DNA of 64,000 nucleotides from Pseudonocardia thermophila. GTDB taxonomy: Bacteria > Actinomycetota > Actinomycetes > Mycobacteriales > Pseudonocardiaceae. Below the pieces are notes generated by a model. The model was not told where the DNA came from. It was given only the letters and a program-made list of their open reading frames with translations, and ran no database searches. The position numbers were made by a program, and so were the translations under genes. Where the stretch lies: positions 124,001 to 188,000 of the forward strand of contig NZ_FRAP01000014.1 in assembly GCF_900142365.1 (NCBI RefSeq). Direction: 5' to 3'. Below, in pieces: positions 38,154 to 46,224 of this stretch; the stretch's first letter is position 1, and each line of letters opens with the position of its first letter.

Positions 38154-38744
38154 ATGCCCCTGTCCCCCGAGGAGTTCCACGCGCACGTCCTCGCCGCGGC
38201 GGACGACGACGGCCGGCTGCCGCTCCCGCCGGTCGCCGAGTGGTACTCGTTCCCGTTCGAGGGGCTGATGCGGGTGCGGCCACTGGCGCCGCCGGTGCCG
38301 GAGCCGCCGCGGCAGGGGGCCGACCCGGCCCGCTGCCCGACGTGCGCGCGCCGCGACGAGGGCATCTGGCTCGACGAGCGGTGGCGGTTGGAGCGCGTCG
38401 CCGGGGGCGGTCTGCCGCTGCTCCTGGTGCTCTACCCGCGCGACCACCACGATCTCGCCGATCTCCCCGACGCGCTGGCCAGGGAGCTGGGTGTGCTCAC
38501 GGTGCACGTGGCGCGGGCGATCGAGGCACTGCCGCACGTCGCGCGGGCGCACGTCACGCGCTTCGGGGACGGTGGGGCGCACCTGCACGTGTTCTTCTGG
38601 GCGCGCCCGGAAGGACAGCTGCAGCTGCGGGGATCGTGCCTGTCGATGTGGGACGACGTGCTGCCCCGCTACCCGGACGAGCTCGCCGAGGCGGATGCGG
38701 CGATGGTGGTGGGCTGGCTGGGAGAAGCGCTCCGTACACGGTGA
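38154..38744 (+). CDS. HIT-like protein with degenerate triad
   Basis: A 196-aa protein with a HIT-type core: LPLLLVLYPRDHHDLADLP, then GVLTVHVARAIEALPHVARAHVTRFGDGGAHLHVFFWARP. The canonical HxHxHxx becomes HLHVFFW, so the catalytic third histidine is missing. A CPTC pair near residue 60 could bind zinc. The C-terminus has SMWDDVLPRYPDELAEADAAMVVGWLGEAL. Probably nucleotide-binding but not a typical hydrolase. Its last 190 bases overlap the antisense end of the AraC regulator at 38554. Confidence 0.7.
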   Translation: MPLSPEEFHAHVLAAADDDGRLPLPPVAEWYSFPFEGLMRVRPLAPPVPEPPRQGADPARCPTCARRDEGIWLDERWRLERVAGGGLPLLLVLYPRDHHDLADLPDALARELGVLTVHVARAIEALPHVARAHVTRFGDGGAHLHVFFWARPEGQLQLRGSCLSMWDDVLPRYPDELAEADAAMVVGWLGEALRTR

Positions 38745-39729
38745 GCGCCGGGTCACCGCCGCTGCGCCGCCGGTAGCTGGTCGGGGTCTCGCCGTACTCC
38801 TGCTTGAACGCGTGGCTGAACGTCGGCAGATCGCCGAACCCGCAGGCCACGGCGATGTCGGTGACCGAGAGGTGGCGGTCGCGCGGATCAGCCAGCCGCC
38901 TGCGGGCGTGGGCCAGCCGCAGCTTGCGGATCAGCGCCCCGACGGTCAGCTCGGCCCCGGCGAAGCAGCGGTGCAGGCCGCGCACCGAGATGTAGTGCGC
39001 ACGGGCGATCGACTCGACGTCGAGCGCCGGGTCCTCGATGTGCTCGGCGATGTAGCGGGCGACCTTGCGGCGCAGGTCGGCCGCCGCGCGCGTGTGCGGC
39101 CAGTCGTCGTCGGAGGCGCCCAGCATCGTCGTGACGAACGCGGCCAGCTCGGCGGCGAGCCGGCGCCCGTCGACGTGCTGCGGCGGGCACTGCGCGGTCT
39201 CCGCCAGCATCCGCCCGACGAGCGCCCCGAGCCGGTCCGTGCCCAACGGGCGGGCGGTCACCGAGCGGGACCGGTCCGGTGAGATGTCCACCAGATGGCG
39301 CGGCCAGGTCAGCACGAGCAGCTTCCACCGGTCCTGCAGGTGCCAGGCGAACGGCCGGTCGGTCTCGTAGAGGACGAACCGGCCGGGCACCAGCTCGGCC
39401 TCCCGGCCGTCCTGCTCGACCACCGCCCGGCCGCTGGTGAGCAGGCCGATCTGCAGGTACGCGTCGCCGTCGCGGCTGAGGCGGCGGGTGCGGACGGCGC
39501 TCTGCGGCGGCGCGCTCACCTCGGCGACGGACACGGTACCCAGCAGGGTGCTGCGCACCCGGCTGTCGAACGGGCCGTCGAGATCGGGATCGACCACGTC
39601 GAGCGCCACGAAGTGGGAACGGAGCAGGTCGCGCCAGTCGTCGAGGCGCGACGCGGTGTCGGTGGCCGTGCAGGGCCCGCCCGCCTGCCCGACGAGCGGG
39701 AACGGGCCGACGCGCAGCGCCTCCGTCAT
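38554..39729 (-). CDS. AraC-family regulator
   Basis: A 391-aa regulator: residues 1-200 form an AraC_binding_2-type sensor domain (DLLRSHFVALDVVDPDLDGPFDSRVRS ... YLQIGLLTSGRAVVEQDGREAELVPGRFVLYETDRPF). Residues about 215-320 are the double helix-turn-helix (VESIARAHYISVRGLHRCFAGAELTVGALIRKLRLAHARRRLAD; VTDIAVACGFGDLPTFSHAFKQEYGETPTSYRRR). Homologues end here; this one runs on about 70 Pro/Arg-rich residues into the convergent HIT-like gene because no earlier stop exists. It is divergent from a molybdopterin oxidoreductase, a likely target. ACCGT-TCG-ACGGT at 39767-39779 in the gap is a possible site. Confidence 0.88.
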   Translation of the reverse strand: MTEALRVGPFPLVGQAGGPCTATDTASRLDDWRDLLRSHFVALDVVDPDLDGPFDSRVRSTLLGTVSVAEVSAPPQSAVRTRRLSRDGDAYLQIGLLTSGRAVVEQDGREAELVPGRFVLYETDRPFAWHLQDRWKLLVLTWPRHLVDISPDRSRSVTARPLGTDRLGALVGRMLAETAQCPPQHVDGRRLAAELAAFVTTMLGASDDDWPHTRAAADLRRKVARYIAEHIEDPALDVESIARAHYISVRGLHRCFAGAELTVGALIRKLRLAHARRRLADPRDRHLSVTDIAVACGFGDLPTFSHAFKQEYGETPTSYRRRSGGDPALTVYGALLPASPPPSPHPPRRARPGSGAARRPTSTGTIPAAAAVLPGAPRRTRAGAPHRPRSA

Positions 39730-39940
39730 GGTGGCCTCGCCTTCCGGCGGGTGGTGGGGTCACATGACCGTTCGACGGTAGGGCCGCTCGGCCCGCGAGG
39801 TCCACACATCTGGCACGCAACGACAAGCGCGCCGCCGGCAGCCGGGTCCAGCATGGGCGGGCGACGCGGCCGGGGCGCGCACCCGGGGGCGGGACCCCGA
39901 CCGCAGGCCGGACCCGAGGTCAGACCCGAGGAGCTGCCGC

Positions 39941-42073
39941 GTGACCACCACCGAACTGCCGCTGACGCCCACCACGACCACGGTCCGCGCCGCGTGTCCG
40001 CACGACTGCCCGGACACGTGCGCGATGCTGGTGACCGTCGAGGACGGCCGCGCCACCGCAGTGACGGGCGATCCCGACCACCCGTTCACCCGGGGCGGGC
40101 TGTGCGTGAAGGTCAACAACTACCAGGACAAGACCTACGCCCCGGACCGCCTGCTGCACCCGATGCGCCGCACCGGCCCGAAGGGCAGCGGCCGGTTCGA
40201 GCGGATCAGCTGGGACGAGGCCCTCTCCGAGATCGCGGCCCAGTTCAAGGCGCGCATCGCCGAGTACGGCAGCGAGACCGTGATGCCGGTCAGCTACCTC
40301 GGCAACCAGGGGATCCTCAACGGGCTGTCCGTCGGCGACGGGTTCTTCCACCGGCTCGGCGCGACCGTCACCGAGCGCACCTACTGCGACTCCGGCGCCT
40401 GCACCGCGTACGCGACGACGATCGGGCCGACCGCGGGAGTCGACCCGGAGAGCATCGTCCACTCCCGCTACATCATCCTGTGGGCGACGAACACGATCTC
40501 CACGAACCTGCACCTGTGGCCGATCATCGCCGAGGCGCAGCGCAACGGTGCCAAGGTCGTGTGCATCGACCCGATGCGCCACCGCACCGCGCAGCGCGCC
40601 GATTGGCACATCCCGATCCGGCCCGGCACCGACGGCGCGCTCGCCCTCGCGATGATGCACGTGATCATCAACGAGGGCCTGACCGACGACGACTACATCG
40701 CTCGCCACACCCTCGGCTACGACGAGCTGGTCGAGCGCGTGCAGCAGTACTCGCCGGAGTGGGCGGCGCAGGAGACCGGGATCCCGGCGGACGACATCCG
40801 CACGCTGGCGCGCGAGTACGCGACCACGCACCCGTCGATGATCCGCATCGGAGTGGCGGTGGAGCGGCACGCGGGCGGCGGCCAGACGGTGCGCTCGATC
40901 GCGTGCCTGCCCGCGCTCGTCGGAGCGTGGCGGCACGTCGGCGGTGGCCTGCTGCAGCTGCCGCTGTGGGCGCACCCGGTGAACTGGCCGGCGTTCATGC
41001 TGCCCGAACTGCGCAAGCCCGGCACCCGCGTGGTCAACCAGTTCCTGCTCGGCCGGGCACTCACCGGAGAGCTCGCGCTCGACCCCCCGATCACCGCATT
41101 GATGGTCTACAACTCCAACCCGATGGTCGTCTGCCCCGAACAGGACAAGGTGGAGCGCGGGCTGCAGCGCGAGGACCTGTTCACCGTCGTCAGCGAGCAC
41201 TTCCTGACCGACACGGCGAAGTACGCCGACATCGTGCTGCCCGCGACGACCGCGCTCGAGCAGCACGATCTGATGTTCAGCTGGGGCCACTTCTACGTCA
41301 CCCTGAACACCCCGGCGATCGAGCCGCTGGGCGAGGCGGTGTCGAACACCGAGCTGTTCCGGCGGCTGTCGCGGGCGATGGGGTTCGAGGACGAGGTGCT
41401 GTACCGCTCCGACGAGGAGCTGCTCGCGCAGGCCTACGACTGGTCGGCGCCGGCGATGCAGGGCATCACGCTGGAATCGCTGCGCAGGACCGGCTGGGCG
41501 CGGCTCAACCTGCCGTCGAAGGACGAGTACGCGCCGCACCGCGAGGGCAACTTCCCGACGCCGTCGGGGAAGGTGGAGTTCCGCTCCAGCATCCTGGAGG
41601 CGCAGGGCAACTTCGTGCTCAACCTGTTCCGCCAGCTCTCCGACGACCACCAGCCGGGCGGCACCGTCGACCCGCTGCCGCACTACATCCCGCCGCGCGA
41701 GGGCGGCGAGGTGTACCCGCTCAACCTGCTCTCGCCGAAGTCGCACGCGTACCTCAACTCCAGCGCGGGCGACCAGCCGATGCAGAAGCGCGTGCAGGGC
41801 GAGCAGACCCTCACCATCCACCCGCAGGACGCGGCCGAGCGCGGCATCGAGAACGGGCAGTACGTCTGCGTGCGCAACGATCGCGGCCGGTTCCTCGCGC
41901 TGGCCAAGGTCAGCGACGAGGTCGCACCCGGCGTGGTCGTGTGCCCGCTGGGGACGTGGCCGAAGAACGCCAAGGACGGTCACACGGTCGCGGCGGTCAA
42001 CCCGTTCGCGTTCGCCGACCTGGGCAACGCGCCGACGTTCTCGGACACCCGCGTGGAGGTCGAGCCGGTGTAG
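39941..42073 (+). CDS. Molybdopterin-dependent oxidoreductase with Fe-S cluster
   Basis: A 710-aa Mo/W-bis-MGD enzyme. It opens with the cluster motif CPHDCPDTC followed by RGGLCVK, giving the four [4Fe-4S] cysteines. The Molybdopterin domain contains TERTYCDSGACTAYA, RHAGGGQTVRSIACLPALVGAWRHVGGG, MVYNSNPMVVCPEQDKV and DIVLPATTALEQHDLM. The C-terminal dinucleotide-binding domain includes LLSPKSHAYLNSSAGDQPMQKR. No signal peptide, so cytoplasmic. No small Fe-S or membrane subunit adjoins it, so it acts alone or with a distant partner. Substrate unknown. CGAGGAG precedes GTG 39941. Confidence 0.9.
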   Translation: MTTTELPLTPTTTTVRAACPHDCPDTCAMLVTVEDGRATAVTGDPDHPFTRGGLCVKVNNYQDKTYAPDRLLHPMRRTGPKGSGRFERISWDEALSEIAAQFKARIAEYGSETVMPVSYLGNQGILNGLSVGDGFFHRLGATVTERTYCDSGACTAYATTIGPTAGVDPESIVHSRYIILWATNTISTNLHLWPIIAEAQRNGAKVVCIDPMRHRTAQRADWHIPIRPGTDGALALAMMHVIINEGLTDDDYIARHTLGYDELVERVQQYSPEWAAQETGIPADDIRTLAREYATTHPSMIRIGVAVERHAGGGQTVRSIACLPALVGAWRHVGGGLLQLPLWAHPVNWPAFMLPELRKPGTRVVNQFLLGRALTGELALDPPITALMVYNSNPMVVCPEQDKVERGLQREDLFTVVSEHFLTDTAKYADIVLPATTALEQHDLMFSWGHFYVTLNTPAIEPLGEAVSNTELFRRLSRAMGFEDEVLYRSDEELLAQAYDWSAPAMQGITLESLRRTGWARLNLPSKDEYAPHREGNFPTPSGKVEFRSSILEAQGNFVLNLFRQLSDDHQPGGTVDPLPHYIPPREGGEVYPLNLLSPKSHAYLNSSAGDQPMQKRVQGEQTLTIHPQDAAERGIENGQYVCVRNDRGRFLALAKVSDEVAPGVVVCPLGTWPKNAKDGHTVAAVNPFAFADLGNAPTFSDTRVEVEPV

Positions 42074-42076
42074 CCG

Positions 42077-43033
42077 TCAGCGGACGAGATCGGCCGAGGC
42101 GTCCCAGAGCCGCTGGGCGGTCTCGGGATCGACCGCGTGCCGGGCATAGCCGGTGCGGGAGCCCGGCACGTTCTCCTCGGCGATCGCGCAGTCCTCGAAG
42201 TACCGCCCGCCGATCCCGGTCAGCTCGGGCGCCGTCGCGACCAGGACCGGCGTGGCGGCGCCCTGGGCGGCCGTCTTCCAGCGCACGGCACCGTCGTAGT
42301 CGGCGGTGCCGTGCGGATCACGGCGGTGCGCGGTGCGCACCCCGCCGGGCATCACGGCGTTGGCGGTGATGCCGTCGCCCGCCCAGCGGCGGGTGGCCTC
42401 CACGGCGAAGAGCACGGCGGCGGTCTTCGACTGCGCGTACGCCGCGCCCGGGTGGTAGGGGCGGCGGGTGAACTGCAGGTCGTCGAGGTCCACCGGGGCG
42501 CGCAGGTGGGCGCTGGAGCTGAGGGTGACGATCCGGGCGTCGCCCGCGGCGGCCAGTGCGGGCCACAGCCCGGTGGCGAGCTTGAAGTGCCCGAGGTGGT
42601 TCACGGCGAACTGCAGCTCGTGCCCCCGGGAGGTGCGGAGGAGCGGGCCCGGGACGGCGCTGGCGTTGGCGACGAGCATGTGCAGCGGCCCGTCCCAGGT
42701 GCGGACGAAGGCGGCCACCGACTCCAGCTCGGCGAGGTCGACCCTGGCGACCAGGATGTCGGTGTTGCCGGTGCTCTCGACGATGTCGGCGGCCGCGCGC
42801 ATGCCCGCGTACTCGTCGCGCACGGCGAGCGTGACCGACGCGCCGGCGAGCGCGAGCGCCCTGGCGGTCTCCAGGCCGATGCCGGAGGCGCCGCCGGTGA
42901 CGACGGCGCGCCGGCCCCGCAGATCGAGGCCCTCGACGACCTCGGAGGCAGTGGAGGTGGCGGTGAATCGGGTGCTTCGGCGCTGGTCGGCGAGGGGGTG
43001 GAGGCTTCCGGCCCGATCGGCGAGTGCGGTCAT
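42077..43033 (-). CDS. Short-chain dehydrogenase/reductase
   Basis: A 318-aa SDR: Rossmann GGASGIGLE near residue 47, NAG replaced by VANASA, catalytic Ser in VTLSSSAH, and YAQSKTA supplying Tyr and Lys. It resembles light-dependent protochlorophyllide reductase-like/retinol dehydrogenase-type actinobacterial SDRs. ATG 43033 follows GGGAGGAG. It is divergent from a TetR gene with two palindromes between, so it is probably repressed by it. The stop is 3 bases from the converging molybdopterin gene end. Confidence 0.92.
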   Translation of the reverse strand: MTALADRAGSLHPLADQRRSTRFTATSTASEVVEGLDLRGRRAVVTGGASGIGLETARALALAGASVTLAVRDEYAGMRAAADIVESTGNTDILVARVDLAELESVAAFVRTWDGPLHMLVANASAVPGPLLRTSRGHELQFAVNHLGHFKLATGLWPALAAAGDARIVTLSSSAHLRAPVDLDDLQFTRRPYHPGAAYAQSKTAAVLFAVEATRRWAGDGITANAVMPGGVRTAHRRDPHGTADYDGAVRWKTAAQGAATPVLVATAPELTGIGGRYFEDCAIAEENVPGSRTGYARHAVDPETAQRLWDASADLVR

Positions 43034-43057
43034 GTCATGCTCCTCCCGCGGTACTCT

Positions 43058-43105
43058 GGAAGCGGAGGTACCTCCGCTTCCCCTCGTACAAGTGGAGGAA
43101 CCTCC
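43058..43105. promoter_or_regulatory. Two TetR-type operators in the SDR/TetR divergent promoter
   Basis: A perfect 24-base palindrome spans 43058-43081 (core GGAGGTACCTCC). A second copy of the core with one mismatch, GGAGGAACCTCC, lies at 43094-43105. The centres are 30 bases apart, about three helical turns, so bound dimers would face the same side of the DNA. The sites lie between the divergent SDR and TetR starts, the standard place for TetR self-repression and control of the neighbour. Confidence 0.75.
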
Positions 43106-43130
43106 GGTTAGTTCCCGGGAAGGAGTCATA

Positions 43131-43688
43131 GTGGCGCCCGTCACACGTCCGCTGCGTGCGGACGCCCGGCGCAACCGGGAATGCCTCCTCGAGACGGCCG
43201 CGCGCGCGTTCGCGACGATCGGCCCGGACGTGCCGCTGGAGTCGATCGCGAAGGACGCGGGCGTCGGCATCGGCACCCTCTACCGGCACTTCCCCACCCG
43301 GGGCGCACTCATCGAGGCCGTCTACCGCAACGAGCTGTGCAACCTCTGCGAGGCCGCCGCGACGCTGCTGCGCGACCTGCCCGCCGACGCAGCGCTGCGG
43401 GCGTGGATGGACCGGTTCGTCGGCTACGTGGCCACCAAGCGCGGACTGGCCGACGCCCTGCGCGCCGTCGCGAGCGCGGGTGAGAACCCGTTCGCCGAGA
43501 GCCGCACCCGGCTGCTCACGACCGTGGGCCTGCTGCTGGAGGCCGGGGTGGCGGCGGGCAGCGTGCGCACCGACGTGGCGGCGGAGGACGTGCTGGCCGC
43601 CGTGCACGGCCTCACGCTGACGGCCACCGATCCCGAGCAGGCCCACCGTCTGCTCGACCTGCTGATGGACGGTCTGCGCAGCCGCTAG
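43131..43688 (+). CDS. TetR-family repressor
   Basis: A 185-aa TetR regulator with N-terminal helix-turn-helix RECLLETAARAFATIGPDVPLESIAKDAGVGIGTLYRHFPTRGALIEAVYR and a helical ligand domain with the SbtR/TetR_C_40-like layout (AALRAWMDRFVGYVATKRGLADALRAVAS). GTG 43131 has GGAAGGAG 5 bases upstream. It controls the divergent SDR by position. Its TAG stop lies in a CTAG that also holds the stop codon of the convergent DinB-GNAT gene. Confidence 0.92.
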   Translation: MAPVTRPLRADARRNRECLLETAARAFATIGPDVPLESIAKDAGVGIGTLYRHFPTRGALIEAVYRNELCNLCEAAATLLRDLPADAALRAWMDRFVGYVATKRGLADALRAVASAGENPFAESRTRLLTTVGLLLEAGVAAGSVRTDVAAEDVLAAVHGLTLTATDPEQAHRLLDLLMDGLRSR

Positions 43689-44704
43689 GGAGGCGCGAAG
43701 CAGATCGCCGGGACGGCCCCGCCGTCGATCGTGTGCGTGATCTCCCCGACCCGCTGCCAGCCCATCCGCTCGTAGAGCGCGACGGCCGCGGCCTCGCGGG
43801 TCAGCACGTCCAGCGCGGGTCGCAGGCCGCGAGCGGCCGCCTCCCGCCACGCCGCGCGCACCAGCCGTTCCCCCAGCCCCTTGCCCCGCTCATCCCGGGC
43901 CACGAACAGCCGGCACACGACCGCGACCGGCTCGCCGACCAGCGCGGCCACCGGATCGTCCGGCTCGGGCAGCCGCAGCGCCACGTGCCCGACGACCCCG
44001 CCGCCGTGATCGGCCACCCAGGCGCCGATGACGGGCGTGCCGCACAGCCAGTCGCCCAGGTCGTGTTGCATGTGCAGCGGATAGCCGTCGCGGCGGCGCA
44101 CGTCGCGCAGCACCGCGATCAGCACGGCCACGTCGGCCTCGGCCCGCGGCCGCACCACGATCTCGACCGTGCCCGCGTGGCGCAGGTCGGCGACGTGGTG
44201 GCGCAGCTCGTGCGCGGCGTTGCGCACCAGCCAGCGCGCAGTGCGCTCCTCGCCGGGGAACCGGGTGACGGTGTGCGCCCAGTCGTCCGCACCGAGGCGC
44301 CCGATCTCCTCGACCAACCCCGCCACCGCGCGGTGCAGCTCGTCGAGCACCGCGGCGGGATCGGCCTCGGCGTAGCGGAAGCGCTGGGCGCGCAGATCGG
44401 CGAGCATCGGCTCGGCCACCGGCCGATCCTCGGTGCGCGCCCGGTGCAGGCGGATCGTCGAGGTGATCGCGACGTCGCGCAGATGGCACAGGTACTCCAG
44501 CGGCGACCACGTGCCCGGGTCGGGCGCCACCCGCAGCCGGTGCGGCGGCACCTCGGTCAGCGCCGCGGCGGCCGCGGCCGAGGCCTCCGCCACCGTCGCG
44601 GTGGCGGCCTCGACCGTCAGTTCGGCGTACGCGAGCCCGCACGACGGGCAACGATGGTCCTCGGCGGGCAGCGGCGGCACCGGCGCGTGCACCCGACCGA
44701 CCAT
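43685..44704 (-). CDS. DinB-GNAT fusion protein
   Basis: A 339-aa two-domain protein. Residues about 10-180 form a DinB-like four-helix bundle with a CPSCG motif at the start and candidate metal histidines in LEYLCHLRDVAI and NAAHELRHHVADLRHAG. Residues about 185-339 are a GNAT acetyltransferase with VCRLFVARDERGKGLGERLVRAAWREA and a C-terminal VALYERMGW. DinB-like thiol transferases use mycothiol or bacillithiol in related families, so a mycothiol-linked acetyl transfer is conceivable, but that is speculation. Convergent with TetR, sharing CTAG at their stops. Confidence 0.82.
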   Translation of the reverse strand: MVGRVHAPVPPLPAEDHRCPSCGLAYAELTVEAATATVAEASAAAAAALTEVPPHRLRVAPDPGTWSPLEYLCHLRDVAITSTIRLHRARTEDRPVAEPMLADLRAQRFRYAEADPAAVLDELHRAVAGLVEEIGRLGADDWAHTVTRFPGEERTARWLVRNAAHELRHHVADLRHAGTVEIVVRPRAEADVAVLIAVLRDVRRRDGYPLHMQHDLGDWLCGTPVIGAWVADHGGGVVGHVALRLPEPDDPVAALVGEPVAVVCRLFVARDERGKGLGERLVRAAWREAAARGLRPALDVLTREAAAVALYERMGWQRVGEITHTIDGGAVPAICFAPP

Positions 44705-44770
44705 AGCCCGTGCCGGGCGCGCCGACGAGTGACTCGGGCGCGGACCCGGTTCGCCGCGTTAGCGTTGACC

Positions 44771-45418
44771 GTGGTCACGGCCCGATCCGGCGTTCCCGAC
44801 GTCGGCGCGCTGCGCGCGCTCGGCGGGATGCGCGGCGTCGTGGAGCACGGGCCGACCGGCGGCTGGGAGACCACGGCGGGCCACGGCGTCGTCCTGTCCG
44901 CCCCGCACGAGGTGGACCACGTCCGCGACGGCGCCGAGAAGCGCGCCGAACGCGGCACAGGTCGGCTCGCGTTCGCGCTGGCCAGAGCGGTCGGCGCGGC
45001 GGGGATCCGCACGCACGGCCCGCAGGCCGCAGACCCGAACTGGGACACCGGACACCCCTACACCGCGCGGCTGGCCCGGCTCAGCCCCGACGCGCCGGTC
45101 GTGGACCTGCACATGATGCGCGACCGCGGCGTGGAGGTGTGCGTCGGACTCGGGCCGGTGCCTGACCTCGCCGACGGGCTGTGGCAGCCGCTCGTCGAGG
45201 AAGCGGTCGCCGCCGGCCTGCGGACAGCGGTGAACTGGCCGTTCCCGGCGCGCAAGCGCACCGTCACCGCGGCGCTGCAGCGCGCCGGGCGGCGCGCCGT
45301 GCAGGTGGAGCTGACCTGGGACTGCTACGACCCCACCCACCCGTCGATGCCGCTGGCCTACCTCGCCCTGCTGCGGGCGGTGCAGCGCATCGCGGCTGCG
45401 GAACACGGACCCCGCTGA
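44771..45418 (+). CDS. N-formylglutamate amidohydrolase-like protein
   Basis: A 215-aa protein with elements seen in N-formylglutamate amidohydrolase-like enzymes: VLSAPHEVDHVRDGAEKRAERGTG, DLHMMRDRGVEVCVGLGP, and a C-terminal VQVELTWDCYDPTHPSMPLAYLALL. The His and Asp residues could bind zinc. The match is by pattern and not strong. TAGCGT at 44760-44765 lies 5 bases before GTG 44771, fitting a leaderless start. It is 12 bases upstream of a nucleotidyltransferase gene, so the two are probably co-transcribed. Confidence 0.55.
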   Translation: MVTARSGVPDVGALRALGGMRGVVEHGPTGGWETTAGHGVVLSAPHEVDHVRDGAEKRAERGTGRLAFALARAVGAAGIRTHGPQAADPNWDTGHPYTARLARLSPDAPVVDLHMMRDRGVEVCVGLGPVPDLADGLWQPLVEEAVAAGLRTAVNWPFPARKRTVTAALQRAGRRAVQVELTWDCYDPTHPSMPLAYLALLRAVQRIAAAEHGPR

Positions 45419-45430
45419 GACCATCCGACG

Positions 45431-46195
45431 ATGGACGACGCCGTGTTCCTCGACCACGTGACCGAGCGGCTCGCCGCCCTCCCGCACGTCGAGGCCGTCG
45501 CGCTCGGCGGGTCTCGCGCCCAGGGCACGCACCGCCCGGACAGCGACTGGGACCTCGCGATCTACTACCGCGGCCCGTTCGACCCGCAGGACCTGCGCGA
45601 CCTCGGCTGGCCCGGTGAAGTCTCCCCGATCGGCGGCTGGGGCGGCGGGGTCTACAACGGCGGCGCGTGGCTGGAGATCGACGGCCGGCACACCGACGTG
45701 CACTACCGCGATCTCGACGTCGTCGAGCACGAGATCGCCGAGGCGCGAGCCGGCCGGGTGCGCATCGAGCACCTGCTGTTCCACCTCGCCGGCATCCCCA
45801 CCTACCTGATCGTCGCCGAGGTGGCGATCAACCGGGTGCTGCACGGCAGCCTGCCCGTCGTCGACGAGTACCCGGCCGCGCTGCGCGCCGCCGCCCGGCG
45901 GGCGTGGTGGCAGAGCGCGGCGATGACCCTCGACTACGCCACCGGGCACGCGGCGCACGGCAGGGTCGCCCAGGTCGCGGGGCTCGTCGCCCAAGCGGCC
46001 ACGCAGGCCGCGCACGCGGTGCTGGCTGCGCGGGGGGAATGGGTGACGAACGAGAAGACGCTGCTCACCCGGGCCGGGTTGCGCGGGGTCGACGAGCTGC
46101 TGGCCGGGCTGGCGCCGGATCCGCCGCGGTTGACGTGGGTGATCGGGGCGGCGCGGCGGCTGTGCGCGGATGCGGTGGCGGCGGCGGCCCGATGA
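45431..46195 (+). CDS. Nucleotidyltransferase-domain protein
   Basis: A 254-aa protein with the polymerase-beta-type motif GGSRAQGTHRPDSDWDLAIYY (GS then DxD), matching aminoglycoside/MNT-type nucleotidyltransferases, and HTDVHYRDLDVVE supplying a further acidic residue. The helical C-terminal half (LRAAARRAWWQSAAMTLDYATGHAAHGRVAQVAGLVAQAATQAAHAVLAARGEW) resembles DUF4037 or kanamycin-transferase tails. It may modify a small molecule, including antibiotics. Directly follows the amidohydrolase-like gene. Confidence 0.8.
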   Translation: MDDAVFLDHVTERLAALPHVEAVALGGSRAQGTHRPDSDWDLAIYYRGPFDPQDLRDLGWPGEVSPIGGWGGGVYNGGAWLEIDGRHTDVHYRDLDVVEHEIAEARAGRVRIEHLLFHLAGIPTYLIVAEVAINRVLHGSLPVVDEYPAALRAAARRAWWQSAAMTLDYATGHAAHGRVAQVAGLVAQAATQAAHAVLAARGEWVTNEKTLLTRAGLRGVDELLAGLAPDPPRLTWVIGAARRLCADAVAAAAR

Positions 46196-46224
46196 ATCGC
46201 CGGCGGGCGGCGAGACTCGTGGGC

